A stretch of 12,514 bases of DNA from the NCBI GenBank assembly GCA_903824515.1, contig CAIJXA010000100.1, positions 1-12,514 on the forward strand, written 5' to 3'. Below are positions 1 to 5,504 of this stretch, piece by piece. The stretch is from an uncultured bacterium. Lineage in GTDB: Bacteria; Patescibacteriota; Minisyncoccia; Moranbacterales; GWC2-37-73. Within the stretch, counting starts at the first letter, position 1; each line of letters opens with the position of its first letter. A model generated the notes under the pieces. That model saw nothing but the letters and a program-made list of their open reading frames with translations, was not told the DNA's origin and did no database searches. A program made the position numbers and the translations under genes.

Positions 1-329
1 ATGGATAAAACAAAAAAATGCTCTTGTCGGCTGAAATCTGAAAATTCCGGCTGCAAAACCTTCAAATCTCGTCGGGTTATCTCGATAGCCCTTCTCAATT
101 TTCAGGCTTTTTCACCCAGAGGGTGACCAACCTTTCGTTGGCGCTCAGACTGAATTTTCAAATTTCAACTCGACATGAGATTCGCAGCAGGCTCTAAGAT
201 TCGCTGTCGCTCATGTTGCCTAAAAAGCAAACAAGCTCGCAAAAATTTAGAGGTAATGCTTTGCTAGAATCTTATTATTGCGTATGACCACTTATCTGGG
301 GCGTAAAGATGTGACACAATAGACGAACT
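1..329. other. Noncoding stretch with consecutive hairpins
   Basis: No convincing gene is seen here. The stretch 1-220 is visibly richer in G+C (about 44% in 61-180) than the following spacer (about 30% in 421-480) and is full of inverted repeats. They are CTGAAAATT 38-46 with AATTTTCAG 97-105 (nested inside it GGCT 49-52 with AGCC 87-90 and AACC 57-60 with GGTT 75-78); TCACCC 112-117 with GGGTGA 121-126; CCAAC 127-131 with GTTGG 137-141; and CGACATGAG 171-179 with CTCATGTTG 210-218 (one G-T pair). It could be a dispersed palindromic repeat element or a structured RNA; the sequence alone does not decide. Bases 219-329 are AT-rich and precede the broken HAM1-like fragment; no clear promoter is visible in them. 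Confidence 0.45.
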
Positions 330-410
330 ATGCAAATATTATTGGCAACTCACAATCTGGCAAAATTGGAAAGATATTGAAAGATTTTGAAATCAATTCC
401 TGGCTTGGAA
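330..410 (+). pseudogene. 5' fragment of a HAM1-like NTP pyrophosphatase gene
   Basis: An ATG at 330 opens MQILLATHNLAKLERY and is then closed by TGA at 378-380; in the same frame the reading continues KILKSIPGLE up to base 410, after which similarity ends. The stretch 333-410 matches 1747-1824, the start of the intact gene downstream, with 36 consecutive identical bases (342-377 = 1756-1791) and 8 differences in about 78. It is therefore a truncated duplicate of the HAM1-like 5' end. It lies on the far side of the Fic gene from the intact copy and carries the family N-terminal motif ATHNxxK. It is unlikely to make a functional protein. Confidence 0.85.
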
Positions 411-493
411 AACTTGTTCCGAGTTTATAAGTTATAAAATATGGCCCTATCTAGTCTATTTTAAACCTTGCAACAGTTGTATGTAAGGTAATG

Positions 494-528
494 AGGGCAT
501 GGTTAGTCTTAAAATGCCCTTGTTTTTA
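494..528 (+). terminator. Possible intrinsic terminator upstream of Fic
   Basis: A 7-bp stem AGGGCAT/ATGCCCT with a 13-base loop is followed by TGTTTTTA. The loop is long and the T run is broken, so termination may be weak. It would stop transcripts coming from the broken HAM1-like fragment. Confidence 0.35.
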
Positions 529-574
529 TAATAGGGGCATGTGGTGCCATTATTCTTGCTATGTGGGTAAAAAA

Positions 575-603
575 TTGACAATTTTGCCCTTGTTTGTTAT
601 TTT
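575..603 (+). promoter_or_regulatory. Predicted promoter of the Fic/HAM1-like pair
   Basis: TTGACA at 575-580 is a perfect -35 box, followed after 17 bases by TATTTT at 598-603 (4 of 6 matches). The start of transcription would be near 610, giving a leader of about 33 bases before the ATG at 643. Confidence 0.5.
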
Positions 604-642
604 AAATGCAGAAATATGTAAGAATTAAAAATTTTAAAAATT

Positions 643-1722
643 ATGACATTTGATAAGGAAAAACCATATAATGATTTGCCGTTTCTCCCACCCAAAGATC
701 TTGAAACAAAAGAAATTTTAAAAAAAACAATTAATGCTAGAGCCGCGCTTGCTTCTTTGGATGCTTCCAATAAAAGGCTTCCAAATGAATCTTTACTTGC
801 AAACGCTATCATTCTTCAAGAGGCAAAGTTAAGTTCGGAAATTGAAAACATTGTCACCACAAATGATGCACTTTATCAATCTTTGGCAATGGAAAGCGTA
901 ACAGATCCTAATTTAAAAGAAGTTATTTCATATCCAAAGGCACTTTGGGCCGGCTATAAATTTGTTAATGAAAATGGTTTTATTAGCGTGAGAATGTTAA
1001 TTGAAATGATGCAAGTTATTAAAGAAACTGGAGGTGGAATTAGAAAAATTCCTGGAACAAAAATCGCAAATCCACTTACTGGTGAAATTGTCTATACTCC
1101 GCCAGAGGGAGAAAATGTTATTAATGAAAAGTTAAAAAATTTGGAACAATACATAAATGATAAAAACGATAAGGTTGACCCATTGGTTAAAATGGCAGTT
1201 ATGCATTATCAATTCGAATCCATTCACCCTTTTCATGATGGCAATGGAAGAACGGGAAGAATATTGAATATATTGTTTTTGGTGCTTTCTGGTCTACTCC
1301 AAAATCCGATACTTTATTTGAGTAAATACATATTGGAAAACAAAAATGATTATTATGTAAAACTTAGAGGAGTGACGGAAAGAGAAGAGTGGGAGCAATG
1401 GATTTTGTATATACTTGATGCTGTTGAAGAGACTGCAAAATATACGGAGAAGAAAATTCAAGATATTTGTGAGTTGATGGATGAAACTGCAAAAACAATA
1501 AAGAATAGCTCGCCACAACTTTATTCCAAGGAACTCGTGGATGTTTTGTTTAAGCTGCCATATTGCAAAAGAAAATTTCTTGTTGAGGCTGGCATTGTAA
1601 AAGAAAAAACCGCAGGGAGATATTTGGTTGAGCTTGAAAAAATTGGAATTTTGAAGGGTGAAAAAATTGGACGAGAAAAGCTCTATTTCAATAAGGCATT
1701 TTTTGATTTACTTAAGAAGTAG
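643..1722 (+). CDS. Fic family protein AMP-transferase
   Basis: Fic enzymes transfer AMP (sometimes other nucleotide parts) from ATP to a hydroxyl group on a target protein. The full active motif HPFHDGNGRTGR is at residues 195-206, with His195 as expected catalytic base. An N-terminal inhibitory helix motif of the form S/T-xxx-E-G/N is present as SSEIEN (residues 64-69), which places the protein in the self-inhibited class with the inhibitory helix ahead of the Fic core. The last 60 or so residues look like a winged helix. Length (359 aa) and layout resemble stand-alone SoFic-type proteins. No separate antitoxin gene is beside it. The HAM1-like gene follows after 12 bases and is probably cotranscribed. 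The start is ATG without a Shine-Dalgarno site. The gene lies between a broken and an intact copy of the HAM1-like 5' end, so it may have arrived as a cassette. Family assignment is firm; the target is unknown. Confidence 0.95.
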   Translation: MTFDKEKPYNDLPFLPPKDLETKEILKKTINARAALASLDASNKRLPNESLLANAIILQEAKLSSEIENIVTTNDALYQSLAMESVTDPNLKEVISYPKALWAGYKFVNENGFISVRMLIEMMQVIKETGGGIRKIPGTKIANPLTGEIVYTPPEGENVINEKLKNLEQYINDKNDKVDPLVKMAVMHYQFESIHPFHDGNGRTGRILNILFLVLSGLLQNPILYLSKYILENKNDYYVKLRGVTEREEWEQWILYILDAVEETAKYTEKKIQDICELMDETAKTIKNSSPQLYSKELVDVLFKLPYCKRKFLVEAGIVKEKTAGRYLVELEKIGILKGEKIGREKLYFNKAFFDLLKK

Positions 1723-1734
1723 GCTTGCTATAAA

Positions 1735-2361
1735 GTGGTTAATATAAAAATACTCTTGGCAACTCACAATCTGGCAAAATTGGAAAGATATGGGAAAATT
1801 CTGAAATCAATTCCTGGATTGGAAGTGGTATCTTTGGCTGATTTGAAAATAACAGAGAAAGCTGATGAGAATTATAATACAAATATGGAAAATGCTTTAC
1901 ATAAGGCAAGAACTTATGGAAAAATTTCAGGACTCACAACCATAGCAGTGGATGAATCCCTGATGACAAATTTTTTGCCGGACAATCAGCAGCCAGGTGT
2001 CTATGCTCGTAGATTTGCTAAGGATAAAAAAGAATTGACAGACGAGGCCTTGATTGAAGTTTGGAAGGAAATTTTCAAGCTATACCCACAGGAAAATAAA
2101 CAGTTTATTTTTGATAGCGCATTGGCGTATTATAATCCCGGTAATAATAATGAAGGAGTTGAATGTGTTGACGTGCGTTATCATATTGCAAAGTATATTT
2201 CTGATATATCATCAAATGGTTATCCATTAGATAGGCTCATGTCCTCAACTCAAAGTGGTTTGCCATATATTGAAATGAATGAGAAGGAAAAGGATGAAAA
2301 TGATCTTAAGGCTTTTGCTGGCTTTGTTGAGAAATTTGAGAAATTCTTGTGTGCGGGATAA
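1735..2361 (+). CDS. HAM1/RdgB-like non-canonical purine NTP pyrophosphatase, divergent
   Basis: The family hydrolyses ITP, XTP and dITP to monophosphates, keeping deaminated purines out of nucleic acids. The N-terminal motif ATHNLAK is at residues 9-15, the helix TNMENALHKAR at 49-59, and a PGVYARRF segment at 87-94, all in family order. The usual ADDSGL loop reads AVDESL (71-76), so one Asp (Asp73) remains. The C-terminal SHR motif that helps bind the purine base is not visible; that region reads NEKEKDENDLKAF. Length (208 aa) is normal. The start used is GTG at 1735, with no Shine-Dalgarno site, 12 bases after the Fic stop; the truncated duplicate upstream instead begins with ATG directly before QILLAT. 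Membership in the fold family is likely; substrate is uncertain because of the missing motif. Confidence 0.8.
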   Translation: MVNIKILLATHNLAKLERYGKILKSIPGLEVVSLADLKITEKADENYNTNMENALHKARTYGKISGLTTIAVDESLMTNFLPDNQQPGVYARRFAKDKKELTDEALIEVWKEIFKLYPQENKQFIFDSALAYYNPGNNNEGVECVDVRYHIAKYISDISSNGYPLDRLMSSTQSGLPYIEMNEKEKDENDLKAFAGFVEKFEKFLCAG

Positions 2362-2662
2362 ACAAAATTGAGAATAATATATATTTTTGAAATCCCTGAA
2401 TGTTGCGGAATTTAATTCTCAATCAAGGAATGTGCCATTCTTTGAAAATCTCTTTGAGCGTGCATGGCTTTGGTGAGCTGCATATGTGTGGGTAACTAAC
2501 TCAATTAAGCAGGATTGCTTGGAAGTACTTTCGAGATGGCGCGTAGTAGTGAGTAGGCAGAATAGGACGGAATTAATAGGACAAATAGGACCGATAAGAC
2601 AGATGCTAACTTTAAAATTTATTCAATTTTAATATCTTTAATTTTTTATTTTAAATAATTTT
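2362..2662. other. Intergenic region upstream of rubrerythrin
   Basis: No gene is seen. It holds a 9-bp inverted repeat ATTGAGAAT 2367-2375 / ATTCTCAAT 2415-2423 with a long loop, a small hairpin AAGCA 2507-2511 / TGCTT 2516-2520, a run of AATAGGACA-type 9-mers (2561-2601), and an AT-rich tail before the rubrerythrin ATG. TAATAT at 2630-2635 could be the -10 box, but no good -35 box precedes it. Confidence 0.5.
2561..2601 (+). repeat. AATAGGACA 9-mer repeats, copy A
   Basis: Units AATAGGACG 2561-2569, a 5-base interruption, then AATAGGACA 2575-2583, AATAGGACC 2584-2592 and GATAAGACA 2593-2601 in tandem. The same unit recurs in the same orientation at 3169-3186 and 4841-4867. Confidence 0.8.
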
Positions 2663-3163
2663 ATGTCAAAGACACAAGAAAATCTGAAAGCTGCATTTGC
2701 AGGAGAGTCTCAAGCTAATCGTAGATACTTGGCTTTCGCTAAGGTCGCAGAAAAAGAAGGAAAACCAAATTTAGCTAAACTTTTTAGGGTTGTTGCTGAG
2801 GGGGAGACTATTCACGCCCTTAACCATTTAAGCGTTTCAGGTGAGGTCAAAAATTCAATTGAGAATGTTAAGGCTGCTATTGTAGGTGAGACATATGAAG
2901 TTGAAACTATGTATCCAAATTTTTTAGCTCAGGCACAGGAGGAAAACAATGGATCTGCTGGAATTACTTTTATGGGAGCCAATGCAGTTGAAAAAACTCA
3001 TCAAGCAGCTTTTGTCAAAGCTCTTGATTCAGTTGAAGCTGGAAAAGACATTGAGGAAGTTCAGTATCAGATCTGCAGTATTTGTGGAGAGCTTTTCGAG
3101 GGAGAGGTTCCTGAAAATTGTCCAATTTGCAAGGCTCCAAAGGAGAAGTTTTATTCAATTTAA
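2663..3163 (+). CDS. Rubrerythrin
   Basis: Non-haem iron protein that reduces hydrogen peroxide to water with electrons from rubredoxin or NAD(P)H-linked donors in the cytoplasm, typical of anaerobes. A four-helix ferritin-like domain fills residues 1-135 with all diiron ligands in family spacing: Glu15, Glu48, His51, Glu76, Glu79, Glu110 and His113. A C-terminal rubredoxin-like iron site follows with Cys138, Cys141, Cys153 and Cys156 (CSIC and CPIC). Length (166 aa) is that of short rubrerythrins. The start ATG has no Shine-Dalgarno site and an AT-only upstream stretch. A strong terminator closes the gene at 3210-3233, so it is a single-gene unit. No partner rubredoxin or superoxide reductase gene is in the window. 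Confidence 0.96.
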   Translation: MSKTQENLKAAFAGESQANRRYLAFAKVAEKEGKPNLAKLFRVVAEGETIHALNHLSVSGEVKNSIENVKAAIVGETYEVETMYPNFLAQAQEENNGSAGITFMGANAVEKTHQAAFVKALDSVEAGKDIEEVQYQICSICGELFEGEVPENCPICKAPKEKFYSI

Positions 3164-3168
3164 AAATC

Positions 3169-3186
3169 AATAGGACAAATTGGACA
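3169..3186 (+). repeat. AATAGGACA 9-mer repeats, copy B
   Basis: AATAGGACA 3169-3177 and AATTGGACA 3178-3186 in tandem, directly after the rubrerythrin stop and before its terminator; a third, degenerate unit begins GATAAGG at 3187. Confidence 0.75.
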
Positions 3187-3209
3187 GATAAGGTTGATAG
3201 GGTACTAGA

Positions 3210-3233
3210 AAAGAGGCTGAGGCCTCTTTTTTT
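3210..3233 (+). terminator. Intrinsic terminator of rubrerythrin
   Basis: Stem AAAGAGGC 3210-3217 pairs with GCCTCTTT 3222-3229 around the loop TGAG, and the T run continues to 3233. Confidence 0.9.
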
Positions 3234-3275
3234 GTGATAAAATGCCTTATTTGAGCCTATAAATGCCATTTCAGG

Positions 3276-3304
3276 TTGACAGCTATTGATTAGTGTGCTA
3301 ATAT
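3276..3304 (+). promoter_or_regulatory. Promoter of the 3D-domain gene
   Basis: TTGACA 3276-3281, a 17-base spacer and TAATAT 3299-3304. Transcription should begin near 3311, leaving a leader of about 80 bases. The 8-mer GGTTGACA of the -35 region occurs again at 3309-3316, inside the leader. Confidence 0.75.
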
Positions 3305-3308
3305 TTAT

Positions 3309-3376
3309 GGTTGACAATTTGAGGTTGTCGGCCTGGTCATTTGCAGGAAACGTGCAAGGCAAATGCCGGTTAACAA
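3309..3376 (+). promoter_or_regulatory. Folded 5' leader of the 3D-domain gene
   Basis: Hairpin 1 pairs GGTTGACAA 3309-3317 with TTGTCGGCC 3325-3333 (9 bp, two G-T pairs, loop of 7). Hairpin 2 pairs CATTTGC 3338-3344 with GCAAATG 3359-3365. The 3' arm of hairpin 1 (TTGTCGGC 3325-3332) can instead pair with GCCG 3365-3368 plus ACAA 3373-3376, enclosing hairpin 2. The two folds exclude each other. I do not recognise a known riboswitch class; a cis-acting control element is an inference. Confidence 0.45.
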
Positions 3377-3390
3377 GTAAAAATTATTAA

Positions 3391-3966
3391 ATGCGTATCA
3401 TCAAGATTGCTTTGATCTTGTTGGGGCTGGTGGCAATGATGCTTCCAAAAATGACCCTTGCAAGTGAAACATCCAGTCCTGATACAAAAACCAATATAAA
3501 CTTTAGTGCTATCCCGTCATTTCTATTGCCAAGCCCAGTGCTTGCAGAGGGAATATTTAATTCTGTTGGTGATGGTGGCGACAACTTGGCGGACACTAAA
3601 AAAACAGCCGAAGAAATCAGAAATGAAGAGTTATTGGTTAAATGGAAGCCAAAGCAAGCTGAAAAGTGGGCTAATCTTCCTTCTAAGCCATTTGCTGTAA
3701 ATGCTTCTGCATATACAGCCGCAGCTGACGAGTGTGGAAAAAGCGACGGAAAAACATCTTCTGGCATCAAAGTTCACAAAGGAACAATTGCTTGTCCTGG
3801 AAATTTTCCTTTTGGAGCTAAATTGGAAATTGAAGGATATGGAACTTTCATTTGCGAGGATCGTGGGGGTGCGATCAAAGGAAACCATATCGATATCTAT
3901 ATGGAAACCAAAAGCGAAGCTTTTGCTTTCGGAAGAAGAAACCTGATGGCTAAGATTGTTGAGTAG
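3391..3966 (+). CDS. Secreted 3D-domain protein
   Basis: Probably an exported cell-wall enzyme or wall-binding protein; 3D domains share the double-psi barrel of MltA lytic transglycosylases and accompany resuscitation-type peptidoglycan hydrolases. Residues 1-24 form a signal peptide (positively charged start, hydrophobic core, A-S-E after residue 23). Residues 25-100 are low-complexity linker with a second short hydrophobic patch (38-52). The 3D domain spans about 103-190: AYTAAADECG (107-116), IACPGNFPFG (133-142), CEDRGGAIKGN (155-165) and HIDIYM (166-171), with Asp157 and Asp168 as conserved acids. The third Asp often found in the VDPxxxPLG segment is Cys135 here; Cys115, Cys135 and Cys155 could be paired outside the cell. 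It has its own promoter, folded leader and terminator. ATG start, no Shine-Dalgarno site. Confidence 0.9.
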   Translation: MRIIKIALILLGLVAMMLPKMTLASETSSPDTKTNINFSAIPSFLLPSPVLAEGIFNSVGDGGDNLADTKKTAEEIRNEELLVKWKPKQAEKWANLPSKPFAVNASAYTAAADECGKSDGKTSSGIKVHKGTIACPGNFPFGAKLEIEGYGTFICEDRGGAIKGNHIDIYMETKSEAFAFGRRNLMAKIVE

Positions 3967-3967
3967 C

Positions 3968-3997
3968 AAAAAAACCTCGCTTAGGCGAGGTTTTTTT
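3968..3997 (+). terminator. Intrinsic terminator of the 3D-domain gene
   Basis: CCTCGC 3975-3980 pairs with GCGAGG 3985-3990 around TTAG, flanked by seven A on the left and seven T on the right, so it can act on either strand. Confidence 0.93.
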
Positions 3998-4012
3998 ATT
4001 GACGTTGAACAC

Positions 4013-4045
4013 AATTCTTGGTAAGCTTGGGTAAGTTCAAGAATT
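4013..4045. repeat. Inverted repeat upstream of tRNA-Cys
   Basis: AATTCTTG 4013-4020 and CAAGAATT 4038-4045 form a perfect 8-bp inverted repeat with a 17-base loop, lying between the 3D terminator and the tRNA. TTGACG at 3999-4004 may be a -35 box, but the -10 position (TAAGCT 4022-4027) is poor. Confidence 0.5.
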
Positions 4046-4064
4046 TACGCCGAGAAAATTTAAA

Positions 4065-4135
4065 GGTCCGTTGGCGGAGCGGTTACGCAGCGGTTTGCAA
4101 AACCGTCTACATCAGTTCAAATCTGGTACGGACCT
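4065..4135 (+). tRNA. tRNA-Cys(GCA)
   Basis: Acceptor stem GGTCCGT 4065-4071 pairs with ACGGACC 4128-4134, followed by discriminator T. The anticodon arm GCGGT/ACCGT (one G-T pair) encloses TTGCAAA with anticodon GCA. The T arm ATCAG/CTGGT encloses TTCAAAT. At 71 nt it matches the usual tRNA-Cys length. CCA is not encoded. Confidence 0.95.
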
Positions 4136-4152
4136 CAACATATAATACCAAT

Positions 4153-4236
4153 GCCCGGATGATGAAATTGGTATACATTCGACACTTAAAATGTCGCGTC
4201 ATTTATGGCATGCGAGTTCGACTCTCGCTCCGGGCA
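4153..4236 (+). tRNA. tRNA-Leu(UAA)
   Basis: Acceptor stem GCCCGGA 4153-4159 pairs with TCCGGGC 4229-4235, discriminator A. The anticodon arm CGACA/TGTCG encloses CTTAAAA with anticodon TAA (reads UUA and UUG). A long variable arm lies between 4196 and 4210, and the T arm GCGAG/CTCGC encloses TTCGACT. 84 nt, a class II tRNA. CCA is not encoded. It lies 17 bases after tRNA-Cys and is probably cotranscribed. Confidence 0.95.
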
Positions 4237-4241
4237 CAAAG

Positions 4242-4267
4242 AAAAAAGAGCATTACTGCTCTTTTTT
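4242..4267. terminator. Bidirectional terminator between tRNA-Leu and the UDG gene
   Basis: AAAAAAGAGCA 4242-4252 pairs with TGCTCTTTTTT 4257-4267 around TTAC. The A and T flanks make it work in both directions: for the tRNA pair rightward and the UDG unit leftward. It covers the last codons and the stop of the UDG gene (4253-4255). Confidence 0.9.
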
Positions 4268-4837
4268 GATTTGTTTCAAGATAGTTGGGATTTTTTGAAA
4301 ATCTTGGGTGAAAAGGGCGCGGGTCTGGCGGTTGATACGGGCGGCGGCGGGATGATGGAGGGGGAAAAATTTCATTTTTCCAATTTTTTCAATATTTATT
4401 TCTGAAATATCTCCATGCACCTGCGAAATTTTGGCTTGTGGTAAAAAATAATTAAGGGCATAGCGACCAAGAGTGACAATAATCTCGGGGTTGATAATCT
4501 GGATTTGTTTTTCGAGCCAAGTTGAGCACGTTTGAATTTCAGTTGGAAGTGGGTCGCGATTTTCTGGTGGCCGACATTTGCAAATATTGGTCAGATAGAC
4601 ATCTCCACGTTTTATTGCTATTTCTGCCAGCATTTTGTCTAAAATCCTGCCAGTACTGCCTACAAAAGGGATTCCGAGCTCGTCTTCTTTTTTGCCAGGG
4701 GCTTCACCAATGAAGATAATTTTAGCTTCGGGGTTGCCAGAACCGAAAACCACGCGTTGACATCCAGCACGAAGAGGGCATTTGGTGCATTGCGACATCT
4801 CGGAGTTTAATTTTGTGAGTTGAGATTGTTTGGACAT
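4253..4837 (-). CDS. Family 4 (type 4) uracil-DNA glycosylase
   Basis: Removes uracil from DNA as the first step of base excision repair. The protein has the four Fe-S cysteines of this family (Cys17, Cys20, Cys88, Cys104), the motif GEAPG at 44-48 followed by KKEDELGIPFVGSTG, the segment NICKCRPPENR (84-94), and the C-terminal HHPAAAR (161-167) that carries the leucine-loop-side histidine. Length 194 aa is normal. It follows the phosphoesterase gene by 40 bases with no terminator between, so the two likely share the promoter at 5416-5424. The gap carries copy C of the 9-mer repeats. ATG start without Shine-Dalgarno site. Its 3' end overlaps the shared terminator. Confidence 0.95.
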   Translation of the reverse strand: MSKQSQLTKLNSEMSQCTKCPLRAGCQRVVFGSGNPEAKIIFIGEAPGKKEDELGIPFVGSTGRILDKMLAEIAIKRGDVYLTNICKCRPPENRDPLPTEIQTCSTWLEKQIQIINPEIIVTLGRYALNYFLPQAKISQVHGDISEINIEKIGKMKFFPLHHPAAARINRQTRALFTQDFQKIPTILKQIKKEQ

Positions 4838-4840
4838 AAA

Positions 4841-4867
4841 AATAGGACAAATGGGACAAATAGGACG
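4841..4867 (+). repeat. AATAGGACA 9-mer repeats, copy C
   Basis: AATAGGACA 4841-4849, AATGGGACA 4850-4858 and AATAGGACG 4859-4867 in perfect tandem, filling most of the spacer between the two leftward genes, immediately upstream of the UDG start. Confidence 0.85.
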
Positions 4868-4877
4868 GATTTTAAAA

Positions 4878-5384
4878 CTATAACAAGGAATTTATTCTGA
4901 TGAGTTGAAATAAATTGTCGCTGGTATTCCAGATGGCAAAAGTTGGCGGATAGTATTGATTGGCGACATTGCCAGGATTAAGCAAGGTGCAGTTGTTGAT
5001 AATTTCGGTCCAGGGTTTGTGGGTGTGACCGTGAAAGACAAAATCAAATTCTCCAGTTTCGCAGAGTTGTTTGGCAACTTCGGGATAGTGGACGAAGGCA
5101 ATTTTCTTGTCTGCTATTTCAATTGTTCCATACTCTGGGAATAGCTGAGTCTGCTTGTGTTGATTGTTTTTGAAAGGATAGTCTGCAATATGACCTGCAT
5201 CCATATTTCCAAAAGTAAAAAATATTTCTCCTGAAAAGTTGTCGTTGATAAAACCAAGAGTCTCGATGGTTGCCAAGTCCCCACAATGAATCATTTTTTC
5301 AACTTTCTGCTCACGGCAATAGTCCAGAACTTTTTTGAGGTTTGGGAGGTTGTCATGGGAGTCTGAAATGATAGCAATGAGCAT
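4878..5384 (-). CDS. YfcE/MJ0936-like metallophosphoesterase
   Basis: Calcineurin-like phosphodiesterase that uses two metal ions; relatives cleave phosphodiesters such as cyclic nucleotides or model substrates, and the natural substrate is usually unknown. Motifs in order: SDSHDN (residues 7-12), GD 35-36, GNMD 59-62, His99 in FVHYP, and GHTH 119-122, the complete metal-binding set of the family. Length 168 aa is typical. It heads a leftward unit with the uracil-DNA glycosylase. An extended -10 promoter lies 32 bases upstream. ATG start, no Shine-Dalgarno site. Confidence 0.92.
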   Translation of the reverse strand: MLIAIISDSHDNLPNLKKVLDYCREQKVEKMIHCGDLATIETLGFINDNFSGEIFFTFGNMDAGHIADYPFKNNQHKQTQLFPEYGTIEIADKKIAFVHYPEVAKQLCETGEFDFVFHGHTHKPWTEIINNCTLLNPGNVANQYYPPTFAIWNTSDNLFQLIRINSLL

Positions 5385-5415
5385 AGATGATGTTGCTGAT
5401 AATAAATTCTAATTT

Positions 5416-5424
5416 ATTATAGCA
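5416..5424 (-). promoter_or_regulatory. Extended -10 promoter of the phosphoesterase/UDG unit
   Basis: On the minus strand the site reads TGCTATAAT (perfect -10 with the TGn extension). No good -35 box is seen. Transcription would start near 5408, giving a leader of about 25 bases. Confidence 0.7.
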
Positions 5425-5449
5425 TATTTGACTTTGGTTGGATTTTTTC

Positions 5450-5486
5450 AAAAAATAAAAAAGCCGACATTTGCTTGTCGGCTTTT
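5450..5486 (-). terminator. Intrinsic terminator of the SDR gene
   Basis: On the minus strand the stem AGCCGACA/TGTCGGCT (plus strand 5462-5469 and 5476-5483) is followed by a long T run (A run at 5450-5461 on the plus strand, broken once). It lies between the SDR stop and the next leftward promoter. Confidence 0.9.
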
Positions 5487-5504
5487 GGTAAAAAGGGGGA
5501 AAGA

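Larger units (their letters stand above)
411..642. other. Noncoding spacer upstream of Fic
   Basis: No gene is seen. The spacer holds GGGCAT at 495-500, ATGCCC at 514-519 and again GGGCAT at 535-540, so the middle element can pair with either neighbour. The first hairpin (AGGGCAT 494-500 with ATGCCCT 514-520) is followed by TGTTTTTA and resembles a weak intrinsic terminator. An 11-base direct repeat TGCCCTTGTTT lies at 515-525 and 585-595. A likely Fic promoter sits at 575-603. Confidence 0.5.

Noticed and set aside
1..126. Open frame of 41 codons beginning at the first base (MDKTKKCSCRLK).
   Set aside because: It has no recognisable family and runs through the hairpin cluster; its codons look arbitrary. 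It is better explained by the structured element.
330..431. TGA read as glycine (genetic code 25 of Gracilibacteria/SR1), because the TGA at 378 aligns with a Gly codon of the intact HAM1-like gene and would open a 35-codon frame.
   Set aside because: All full-length genes in the window carry no internal TGA, and nfo ends at TGA in the expected place; a code-25 genome should have in-frame TGA codons in most genes.
2561..2601. CRISPR array.
   Set aside because: Units are 9 bases in direct tandem without spacers, and no cas gene is in the window.
3309..3376. Assignment of the 3D-gene leader to the c-di-AMP (ydaO/yuaA) riboswitch class.
   Set aside because: The leader is too short and lacks the conserved blocks I know for that class; only gene context supports it.
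4018..4269. 83-codon open frame covering the two tRNA genes.
   Set aside because: Both tRNAs fold completely with correct anticodon arms, so the frame is a by-product of tRNA sequence.
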